64,000 bases of DNA from CAVSVP01 sp963731125 (GTDB lineage Bacteria; Pseudomonadota; Gammaproteobacteria; Competibacterales; Competibacteraceae): positions 186,001-250,000 of the forward strand of contig CAVSVP010000007.1 of assembly GCA_963731125.1 (NCBI GenBank). Reading direction: 5' to 3'. The translations under genes were made by a program, and so were the position numbers. Position 1 is the stretch's first letter. Every line of letters starts with the position of its first letter. Below the pieces are notes generated by a model, which saw nothing but the letters and a program-made list of their open reading frames with translations, ran no database searches and was not told the origin of the DNA. This document shows, piece after piece, positions 1 through 7,787 of the stretch.

Positions 1-1
1 C

Positions 2-2528
2 GTCGATGTCACGGCATTGGAGAATGAAGTCTTCAGCCATCTTTACAACTTCTTTCGCCGCTACTATCACGAAGGTGACTTCATCTCGTTGCGCCGTTAC
101 AAAGAAGGCGTCTACGCCATTCCCTATGAAGGGGAAGAGGTCAAGCTGCATTGGGCCAACCATGACCAGTACTACATCAAGAGCAGCGAATACTTCCGGG
201 ACTACATTTTTACGATGCCATCCGGCAAGCGAGTCAGAGTTCATCTGGTCGCTGCTTCAAGCGAGCAGGACAACAAGAAGGAAGCTCCTGGTAAAGAACG
301 CCGATTCATCCTTTGTGAAGACAATCCCATCTACGAGGAAAACGGAGAACTCTTCATTCGCTTTGAGTATCGCCCCGACGACGGCAAATCAAAGCAGGAC
401 GCCCTTAACAAAGAGGCTATCAAACGAATTTTGGGTGCCGAGGAATTCGAAGAATGGATTCGAGAGCTTTCCAAACTTGCTCCAACGAAAGCGAATCCTA
501 ATCGCACGGTGCTGGAGAAGCACCTAACCCAATACACCGCCCGCAACACATTTGACTACTTTATCCACAAGGACTTGGGTGGATTTCTCCGACGGGAACT
601 CGACTTCTACATCAAGAACGAGGTAATGCATCTCGACGACAATTGACGAGATCGAAAAAGACTTAACCGGACCGGGATACTCAGAGCCGCTGACTGAGGA
701 GTTTCTGCGGGCACATCCGACCCTGTTGATCGATACCTCGTTGTTTAGCAGAGGATTCACACAGCAGATTCTTTCATCTCTCGATGACATCAGCGAAATA
801 CTCGATGGCATTGTTGTGAACGCTGAAAACCAACAGGCTCTGTTTATGATGGAAAGACGGTATGCCAGTTCGATTCAATGTGTTTACATCGATCCTCCTT
901 ACAACACCGATGCGTCCGCAATTCTCTACAAGAACGATTACAAGGATGCCTCTTGGATGTCGCTTCTTTACGACCGCTTATGTAGTGCAAGGAACTTTTT
1001 GTCTGACTCAGGGATATTGTGCATGGCAATTGATGACGAGGAAGTAACCAAAGCACGCTTCATTCTTGAATCACTGTTTCCCAAACAACTTGGAATCGCA
1101 GTCGTAAGGGCGAATCCCCAAAGCCGCAAAACCAGAGAATATTTTTCTCCAGTTCACGAATACGCATTATTTTACGGAAAATCATTAGAATCGACACCAG
1201 GCAGCTTGGATGCAACGGAGAAAAAGAAGGACCGCTACCCACACACCGATTCACAAGGTCGCTACGCTTGGATGAATTTCATCAGAACAGGGAGCAACGA
1301 CAAGCGTTCAGACAGGCCGAAGCTGTTCTACCCGATTTTTGTTTCCGAGAAAAATACCTTGCGTATCCCGAAAATGAAGTGGTCGCAGGAAAACAATGAG
1401 TACGAGCTACAAGAGCAGCCCAAGCAAGGCGAGGTGATCGTTCTTCCGGTTGTCGAAAAGAATGGAATTCGCACTGAGAAAAACTGGCATCGAGGCCACG
1501 TTCGAGTAATCGAGTCCCCTGCTGAATACAGAGTAAGACGCACTAACGATGGACAGGTCAGTATCGATTTCAAGACACGAATGGACGAAGCTGCCACTCC
1601 ATCGACGTGGTGGGATAATAAAGAATACGCTTCGGCGAATTACGGTGCGGCGGAACTTAAGGAATTGTTCGGCGTAAATCCCTTTGATTTCCCGAAAGCA
1701 CAAGGACTGGTTGCAGATTGCTTAAAGGCTTCAGGAGCAGAAAGTGAGACTTCGCTAGTTCTCGACTTTTTTGCAGGCTCCGGCACCACAGGCCACGCTA
1801 TAATCGACTTAAACCGTCGAGATAAAGGACGCCGTAGGTACATTCTTGTTGATTCGGGGCGTCATTGTGTAGATGTCATAATTCCAAGAATCAAGAAGGC
1901 AGTTTACTCAGAGCAGTGGAAGAACGGTGCTCCGTCTTCACGAAATGGAATGCCTCACGTGCTCAAGGTTATACATCTCGAATCCTACGAAGACGCCTTA
2001 AACAACCTCGAATTGAAGCGAACCAGTCAGCAGGCGTCGCTACTCGAACAGGACGACGACCTTCGTGAACAGTACACCCTCTCGTACATGCTCGACGTGG
2101 AGAGCCGAGGAAGCCAGTCTCTCCTAAACGTCGAGTCATTCCACAACCCTGACCAATACAAGCTCAAGGTCGAACGCAACGGTGAGACACAACTCGTCAA
2201 CGTCGATCTCGTCGAGACCTTCAACTGGCTTTTGGGTCTGACGGTTAAACACATCGACGTAATTCGAGGTGTTCGAGTTGTTGAAGGGACAAATCCGGAT
2301 GCAGAACAAGTGTTGGTCCTCTGGCGCAATCTTGACGAAACCAACAATGACGCACTCGACAAGTGGTTCGAGAAGCAGGACTACAACACGAAGGATCAGG
2401 AATACGACCTGATCTACGTCAACGGCGACAACAATCTCGAAAACCTGCGCCGTGGCGACCAGACATGGAAAGTCCGCCTCATTGAAGAAGAATTCCAGCG
2501 GCTCATGTTTGACGTTCAGGACGTTTAG
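2..2528 (+). pseudogene. Type III-like adenine DNA methyltransferase (Mod), disrupted, 5' end outside window
   Basis: Two open stretches encode one protein. The first (2-646, open at the window edge) carries the N-terminal region reading DVTALENEVFSHLYNFFRR. The second (from about 642 to 2528) carries the catalytic part with DPPY (IDPPYNTD near 888-911) followed by the AdoMet motif FFAGSGTTGH near 1768-1797. DPPY before FxGxG is the beta-class order of type III Mod proteins. At 641-646 the first frame hits TGA, while reading starts again one base later as IDEIEKDLTGPGYSEP. From memory of the family, about 85 residues normally lie between the HLDDI and AIDEI segments, so this looks like a frame-breaking deletion rather than a one-base error. 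The intact enzyme would methylate adenines and guide the downstream helicase; this copy is probably dead. Confidence 0.8.
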
Positions 2529-2564
2529 TATTCAGTGTTTAGTTTTCAGTTTTCAGTTTTCAGT
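2527..2564. repeat. Left heptamer array (AGTTTTC type)
   Basis: Five tandem heptamers begin in the stop codon of the methyltransferase gene: AGTATTC, AGTGTTT, then three AGTTTTC, followed by AGTAAAG. The array is the inverted counterpart of the GAAAACT array at 3177-3225. Together they bracket the toxin-antitoxin pair. Confidence 0.9.
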
Positions 2565-2582
2565 AAAGAGAGGAGGTGAGTG

Positions 2583-2816
2583 ATGGATTGGCGGGATCGA
2601 ATCAGCATTGATCCGCAGGTGTGTCACGGGAAGCCGTGCATCAAGGGAACTCGGGTCATGGTGTCGGTGGTCATCGATAATCTCGCAGCGGGCGAGAGTC
2701 ATGAATCAATCGTCCGGGGTTACAACATTGAGGAGGAGGACATTCAGGCTGCCCTTCACTACGCCGCCGAGCTTGCTCGGGATCGCTTTGCCGTGTTGCC
2801 CATCGGAACTCCATGA
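2583..2816 (+). CDS. DUF433 family antitoxin
   Basis: This 77-residue protein reads MDWRDRISIDPQVCHGKPCI and then KGTRVMVSVVIDNLAAG. The pattern (I-x-x-x-P-x-V-x-x-G-K-P-x-I-x-G-T-R) is the hallmark of DUF433, a small winged-helix-like family that acts as the antitoxin of DUF5615 toxins. The ATG at 2583 is preferred over the in-frame GTG at 2580 because AGGAGG at 2571-2576 lies six bases upstream. Its end overlaps the next gene by four bases (ATGA), so the two are translationally coupled. Family membership is seen in the sequence; the antitoxin role comes from family knowledge. Confidence 0.88.
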   Translation: MDWRDRISIDPQVCHGKPCIKGTRVMVSVVIDNLAAGESHESIVRGYNIEEEDIQAALHYAAELARDRFAVLPIGTP

Positions 2817-3178
2817 TGCAGTTCAAGATTGACGAGAACCTGCATTCGGATGCTGCTGATTTGTTGCGGCAACACGGGCACGATGCGCTGACGGTCTACG
2901 AACAGGGGCTGCGAGGCGGAGCCGATACGGACATAGCCAGTGTTTGTCGGCAGGAGGGACGGGCGATTGTCACTTTGGACCTCGATTTCTCGGACATTCG
3001 GCAATACCCGCCCGAAGACCATCAGGGAATCATTGTCTTGCGGTTGAACGACCAGAGCCGGGCGTCGGTGTTGAATGTCCTCGGTCGGATCATTCCGATG
3101 TTCGACGCCGAGTCGCCGGTGGGATATCTATGGATCGGCGATGAACACCAAGTCCGCATCCGAGGCGGCAATCCATGA
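2813..3178 (+). CDS. DUF5615 PIN-like toxin
   Basis: The protein has 121 residues, starting MMQFKIDENLHSDAADLLRQ. It shows the acidic positions of the PIN-like DUF5615 fold: D8/E9 in the first strand, a central aspartate after DALTV, and TLDLDFSD near residues 58-65. DUF5615 proteins are predicted Mg-dependent RNases held in check by DUF433 partners. It follows the antitoxin with an ATGA overlap, and its stop codon runs into the right heptamer array (GAAAACT units from 3177). The pair sits where a type III Mod-Res operon would normally be continuous, so it is probably an inserted module. RNase activity is inferred. Confidence 0.85.
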   Translation: MMQFKIDENLHSDAADLLRQHGHDALTVYEQGLRGGADTDIASVCRQEGRAIVTLDLDFSDIRQYPPEDHQGIIVLRLNDQSRASVLNVLGRIIPMFDAESPVGYLWIGDEHQVRIRGGNP

Positions 3179-3225
3179 AAACTGAAAACTGAAAACTGAA
3201 AACTGAAAACTGAAAACTGAAAACT
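3177..3225. repeat. Right heptamer array, seven GAAAACT units
   Basis: Seven perfect tandem copies of GAAAACT run without a gap up to the base before the ATG of the helicase gene at 3227. No Shine-Dalgarno sequence fits between array and start codon, so the array seems to have replaced the native leader. It is the reverse complement of the AGTTTTC units at 2527-2564. Confidence 0.95.
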
Positions 3226-3226
3226 G

Positions 3227-6200
3227 ATGGCCAAAAGGCGAGCAAAAAAGAACGAAACACCGCCGCTGAAGTTCGACGAGAAACTCGTCCTAAACCAGTG
3301 GATGTTGTCGCTGTTTGAAGTCAGCAGCTTTGATAAGCTGGCCGAGAACCTAAAGTTGCTGGAACTGGAAGGGCTGGATGAGAATAACGTCCACAAATTC
3401 CTGCATCAGATGAAGCTACTGTGGGAATACGAAGAGTTTCCCGGTGACACGCTGCTCGGCTACGACCAGAATATCGTCAAGCACACGCTAAAGCTTAGCG
3501 AAAAGCGGTCCGAGCCGCTGCGCTGGAAGTATTTCCAGTACCTTTCGCTGCTGTTCACGGAGATCTACCTTGACCGTTTCTTCCGTGACCCGGAGCGGCT
3601 CCTGTCGGCGCTTCGCAGTTTTCAGAATTCAGTTTTCAGTGTTCAGAGGGGGCAGCTTGTTCGCCGGGACAGTTCTTTTGCCGAACTGAACACTGAATCA
3701 CTGAAAACTGAAAACTGGCTCTACGAGCCGCAAGACCTGCGAAAACTGGCCTTCTGGAATGCGACCGGCAGCGGCAAAACGCTGCTGATGCACGTCAATA
3801 TCCTACAGTACCAGCACTACCTTCGCTTGCACGGCAAAGAAAAGGAACTGAACCGAATCATCCTGCTAACCCCCAACGAGGGCCTCTCGAAGCAGCATCT
3901 TGAAGAATTCGACGCATCTGGCGTCGACGCCGAGTTATTCTCGAAGGGATCCCGGTCGCTATTTGCCGGTCGCTCGGTCGAGATCATCGAAGTCACCAAG
4001 CTCAAGGAGGAGATGGGGCAGAAGACCGTCGCCATTGACGCCTTTGAAGGAAACAACCTTGTGCTGGTGGATGAAGGCCACCGGGGTGCCAGCAGCAGTG
4101 TAGAAGGAGCATGGATGAGTGCCCGTAACCGGCTCTGCGAGAATGGCTTCTCCTTCGAGTATTCTGCTACCTTCGGGCAGGCGATGAAGGGAAAAAAAGA
4201 CCTCGAACCGATCTACGCCAAGTGCATTCTCTTCGATTACTCGTACAAATACTTCTACAAAGACGGCTTTGGGAAGGATTACCGTATCCTGAACCTCGCC
4301 GACGATTCCGACGAAGAACGTCGCCGTCTCTACCTCAGCGCCTGCCTGCTGGCCTTTTACCAGCAGCAGAAACTCTATGTTGATAACCCCAATACGTTCC
4401 GCCCGTTCCTGCTGGTGAAGCCGCTGTGGGTCTTCGTAGGCGGCAGCGTCAACGCCGTTCGCTCGGAGAACAAACGCAAGGTTTCCGACGTGCTGGACAT
4501 CCTGCTGACACTCGCTGAGTTCGTGAAGAACAAGCGGGACTCGATTAGCCTGTTGAAACGGCTTCTCAGCGGCAAACCCGGCTTGCTGGATCAGCGTAAC
4601 AACGAGATTTTCGCTACGGCATTTCCATACTTGATCTCGGCAAAGATGACTGCCGAGGAAATCTTCGACGATATCCTGCGAGTGCTGTTCAACTCACCCA
4701 CGCAGGCCGCACTGCATGTCGAGAACCTGAAAGGAACAGACGGGGAGATTGCCCTGCGGCTTGGAGAGAATGAAGCTTTCGGCCTTATCAACGTCGGTGA
4801 TGCTTCCAGTCTGTGCAAACTCTGCGAAGAGCATCCCAATCTGCTGGTCGTCACCGAGAAGGAGTTCGCCGGGTCGTTGTTTCGAGGTCTCAACGACGAC
4901 GACTCAACCGTCAATGTGTTGATCGGCTCGAAGAAGTTTACCGAGGGGTGGAACAGTTGGCGGGTTAGCACAATGGGTCTCATGAATATAGGCCGTACCG
5001 AGGGTTCGGAGATCATTCAGTTGTTCGGGCGTGGTGTCCGGCTCAAGGGCCACGGCATGACCCTCAAGCGCAGCAGCCAACTCGAAGGAATTGACCGGCC
5101 CAAGCACATCCACCTGTTGGAGACACTAAACATCTTCGGCATCCGTGCCGACTACATGCGCCAGTTCAAGGAGTACCTCGAAGAAGAAGGACTTCCCGGC
5201 AACGAGGAACGGATCGAATTTATTCTACCCGTCGTCAAGAACTTGCAGGGGAAGAAGCTCACCAGCGTCCGGCTCAAGGACGGCATGGATTTTAAGCAAA
5301 GCCTGAAGCCTACGCTGGACCTGCCCCCAGATCGTCTGCTGCGGCATCCAGTGACGGTGAACTGGTATCCCAAGATTCAGGCGCAGCAGAGCAAAGGCAT
5401 CACACGCACGGACGACTCTAGTGTAAAGCACGAAGGGAAGCTGGAAGAGCGGCACCTTGCTTTCATGGACATTGACGCTATCTGGTTTGAGCTTCAACAC
5501 TTCAAAAACGAGCGCTCGTGGTATAACCTCAACCTGCCCCGCGAGTGTATCGTCAAGCTGCTGTTGAATCCCGCTTGGTACAAGCTCTACATTCCGTCCG
5601 AAGAGTTGCAATTCACCCGCTTTGACCGAGTTCGCCGCTGGGAAGAGATCGCTGTCAGCCTGCTCAAGAAGTACATCGACCGCTTTTATAAGCACAAGAA
5701 GCAGGAGTGGGAGTCAGACTTCTACGAGTACCACGAGCTCCAAGAAGACGATCCAAATTTTGTATCGCAGTACCGAATGCTCATCGAAGCGTCACAGGAC
5801 ACCATCATCGAGAAGCTGGGCGAGTTGAAGGAGAAGATTGCAAGCGGTGTCTTCAACGGCTGGGAATTCGGTAACCTGCAAGCCATCTGTTTCGGCCAGC
5901 ACCTCTACCAGCCGCTTCTGCACGTCAAGAGCGACCTCGTGGAGGTCAATCCTGTATCGCTCAACGAAGGCGAAAAGGATTTTGTCGCCGACCTTCACAA
6001 CTTCTATGACGGGAACAAGAGCTTCTTCGCAAATCGAGAATTGTACCTGCTACGCAATATGAGCCGAGGCCGGGGTATCGGCTTCTTCGAGGCAGGCAAC
6101 TTCTATCCGGACTTCATCCTCTGGCTGCTAACGGAGAGCAAACAGTATGTCACTTTTGTCGATCCCAAGGGAATCCGGAATCTCGAGGGAACGGACGATC

Positions 6201-6442
6201 CCAAGATTCGGTTCTACCGCACAATCAAGGAACTCGAAGCTCGGCTCGGCGATCCGAAAGTGATCTTGAACTCGTTCATTATTTCCAACACGCCTTTTAA
6301 GCAAGTCCGCTGGTGGACGGAAGATTTGTCCAAAGACGAGTTCACCAAGTGTCATGTCCTATTCCAGGAGGATCAAGCAACCTACATCAAATACCTGCTT
6401 TCAACGGCGTTGAGCAATCAGCAAGTGGCTATGGAGGCGTGA
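3227..6442 (+). CDS. Type III restriction-like DEAD/DEAH helicase-nuclease (Res subunit)
   Basis: This 1071-residue protein has a Walker A motif NATGSGKTLL near residues 182-191, a DEAH-like box LVDEGHRG near 283-290, and a helicase C-terminal region around 540-640 (KFTEGWNSW, GRGVRLKG). The C-terminus carries a likely PD-(D/E)xK nuclease: YPDFILWLL near 959 followed by VDPKGIRN. This architecture matches Res subunits of type III-like restriction systems, which translocate on DNA and cut with a cognate Mod protein. The partner upstream is broken. A segment of about 33 residues near 131-163 is encoded by a heptamer inverted repeat (3617-3716) and is probably not ancestral, though it keeps the frame. 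There is no ribosome binding site before the ATG. Confidence 0.82.
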   Translation: MAKRRAKKNETPPLKFDEKLVLNQWMLSLFEVSSFDKLAENLKLLELEGLDENNVHKFLHQMKLLWEYEEFPGDTLLGYDQNIVKHTLKLSEKRSEPLRWKYFQYLSLLFTEIYLDRFFRDPERLLSALRSFQNSVFSVQRGQLVRRDSSFAELNTESLKTENWLYEPQDLRKLAFWNATGSGKTLLMHVNILQYQHYLRLHGKEKELNRIILLTPNEGLSKQHLEEFDASGVDAELFSKGSRSLFAGRSVEIIEVTKLKEEMGQKTVAIDAFEGNNLVLVDEGHRGASSSVEGAWMSARNRLCENGFSFEYSATFGQAMKGKKDLEPIYAKCILFDYSYKYFYKDGFGKDYRILNLADDSDEERRRLYLSACLLAFYQQQKLYVDNPNTFRPFLLVKPLWVFVGGSVNAVRSENKRKVSDVLDILLTLAEFVKNKRDSISLLKRLLSGKPGLLDQRNNEIFATAFPYLISAKMTAEEIFDDILRVLFNSPTQAALHVENLKGTDGEIALRLGENEAFGLINVGDASSLCKLCEEHPNLLVVTEKEFAGSLFRGLNDDDSTVNVLIGSKKFTEGWNSWRVSTMGLMNIGRTEGSEIIQLFGRGVRLKGHGMTLKRSSQLEGIDRPKHIHLLETLNIFGIRADYMRQFKEYLEEEGLPGNEERIEFILPVVKNLQGKKLTSVRLKDGMDFKQSLKPTLDLPPDRLLRHPVTVNWYPKIQAQQSKGITRTDDSSVKHEGKLEERHLAFMDIDAIWFELQHFKNERSWYNLNLPRECIVKLLLNPAWYKLYIPSEELQFTRFDRVRRWEEIAVSLLKKYIDRFYKHKKQEWESDFYEYHELQEDDPNFVSQYRMLIEASQDTIIEKLGELKEKIASGVFNGWEFGNLQAICFGQHLYQPLLHVKSDLVEVNPVSLNEGEKDFVADLHNFYDGNKSFFANRELYLLRNMSRGRGIGFFEAGNFYPDFILWLLTESKQYVTFVDPKGIRNLEGTDDPKIRFYRTIKELEARLGDPKVILNSFIISNTPFKQVRWWTEDLSKDEFTKCHVLFQEDQATYIKYLLSTALSNQQVAMEA
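3617..3716. repeat. In-frame heptamer inverted repeat inside the helicase gene
   Basis: The left arm (3617-3644) reads AGTTTTC, AGAATTC, AGTTTTC, AGTGTTC. The right arm (about 3683-3716) is its inverse, with GAACACT, GAATCACT and two GAAAACT units. The spacer is about 40 bases. It uses the same heptamer as the arrays around the toxin-antitoxin pair. It is translated as a low-complexity peptide (NSVFSVQ on the left, TESLKTENW on the right) just before the Walker A motif. Confidence 0.85.
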
Positions 6443-6790
6443 GTAAATATATTCCCTCCGGCTCTACACTAAAAATTTCCGCTCAATACATAAGTCGGAT
6501 ACTCGCAGTGCATCGTTAGTACCGGCGTAGGGACGCTCATGTACCTGCGCCCTTCGGGGCAACCCTTGGTTACACAAATCGGCTTTCCTGCCAATTTTTT
6601 ACCTGCTATTGCTGGACGGATGTTTGCGAAGACCGCGGGTAAGCGTGAGCGCCACCTGGAGCGCCAGGGTTTTGGAATGCCTGAACAGTTACGACAGCCA
6701 GCTTTTTATCATTGGACGCCCGCCCGGTTGACGACATTGTCCTCTGCCAGCAAGATACCTTTTATCATAACCACCTTGGGAGAAGCCTTG
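6443..6790. other. Intergenic stretch between defence island and DUF1028 gene
   Basis: No convincing gene is seen. An open frame joins the DUF1028 gene from 6539, but its first 84 codons look non-coding (no family similarity, poor start). A TTGACG at about 6728 could be a -35 element, without a good -10. The boundary of the defence island probably lies here. Confidence 0.4.
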
Positions 6791-7666
6791 ATGACCTTTT
6801 CTATAGTAGCCTTCGATCCCGCAACCGGCGATTTGGGTGTCGCCGTGGAGTCCAAGTTTCCCAATGTAGGTTCTGTCATCCCCTTTGCCAAGGCGGAAGT
6901 AGGAGTAGTAGCAACCCAATCGTTTAGCAATACCTCCTATGCCATCCAAGGTTTTGCACTGCTGGAAAATGGAGCGACGCCTCAGGAAGTGGTGGCCATC
7001 TTGACCCGGGACGATCCGGATAGAGACTACCGACAGATGGGCATCGTCGACGCCCAGGGGCGCGCCGCCAACTTTACCGGCGCCAAGTGCTTCGACTGGG
7101 CTGGGGGCCTGACCGGGGAAAATGTTGCTATTCAGGGTAATACTATAGTTGGCCAGGGAGTCGTTGAGGCCATGGCCAAGACTTTTCAGGAAACCGCGGC
7201 GCCGCTGGCGGAGCGGCTGATGAAGGCATTGAGTGCCGGTCAGGCGGCCGGCGGAGACCGCCGCGGCCAGCAATCTGCCGCTCTTTTAGTGATGCGCAAA
7301 AACGGCGGCTACGGAGTCAATAATGATCGCTATGTGGACATCTCGGTCTGTGACCATAAGACCCCTATCGAAGAGCTGGAGCGCATCTACGCTCTCTACC
7401 GGTTAACCTTCTTTAAGAGCGACCTCGACAAGTTGGTGCCTATCGATATGAACATCGCCAAGGAGTTGCAACAGATCCTCCATGCCCGGGGATTCTATGA
7501 AGGTACCGTCACCGAGAGCTTCGACGGCGCCACCAAGAAGGCGCTTCGGGATTTTATGGGCTGGGAGAACTATGACGAGCGCATCCGCGACGATGATCTC
7601 ATCGACCTGGAGGTTCTGGAAGACATTCGCCACAAGCACGCCGCGTGGTTGCAGCATAAGAGCTGA
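6791..7666 (+). CDS. DUF1028 domain protein (Ntn-hydrolase-like)
   Basis: The protein has 291 residues, starting MTFSIVAFDPATGDLGVAV, the diagnostic N-terminus of DUF1028, whose members have an Ntn-hydrolase-like fold and unknown substrates. The first about 215 residues form this domain (TQSFSNTSYAIQG; GAKCFDWAGG; AALLVMRKNGGYG). The last about 75 residues (ELQQILHARGFYEGTV; KKALRDFMGWENY) resemble the peptidoglycan-binding-like tail found in many members. The ATG at 6791 is chosen because homologues start there and GGGAGA lies about eight bases upstream. It is monocistronic and faces yhaN tail to tail across a terminator. The biochemical function is unknown. Confidence 0.85.
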   Translation: MTFSIVAFDPATGDLGVAVESKFPNVGSVIPFAKAEVGVVATQSFSNTSYAIQGFALLENGATPQEVVAILTRDDPDRDYRQMGIVDAQGRAANFTGAKCFDWAGGLTGENVAIQGNTIVGQGVVEAMAKTFQETAAPLAERLMKALSAGQAAGGDRRGQQSAALLVMRKNGGYGVNNDRYVDISVCDHKTPIEELERIYALYRLTFFKSDLDKLVPIDMNIAKELQQILHARGFYEGTVTESFDGATKKALRDFMGWENYDERIRDDDLIDLEVLEDIRHKHAAWLQHKS

Positions 7667-7697
7667 TGGATAGTTCAGCCCATTACTGCCTTTATCT

Positions 7698-7731
7698 AGG
7701 AGGTTTCCGCCGTCGGCGGAACTCCTCTTTT
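7698..7731. terminator. Rho-independent terminator between DUF1028 gene and yhaN
   Basis: AGGAG and TCCGCC pair with GGCGGA and CTCCT around a GTC loop with a small internal bulge, followed by CTTTT. It lies between two convergent genes, 32 bases after the DUF1028 stop codon. Confidence 0.75.
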
Positions 7732-7787
7732 CTCAAACCCCTTCGGTAAGCTGAAACGTTGGAATTTTTGATAGAGCGAATGATGAT

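Noticed and set aside
2527..3225. CRISPR array
   Set aside because: The repeats are contiguous heptamers without spacers, and no cas gene is present.
6539..6790. N-terminal extension of the DUF1028 gene
   Set aside because: The extra 84 residues lack similarity, and the ATG at 6791 has a ribosome binding site and the family N-terminus.
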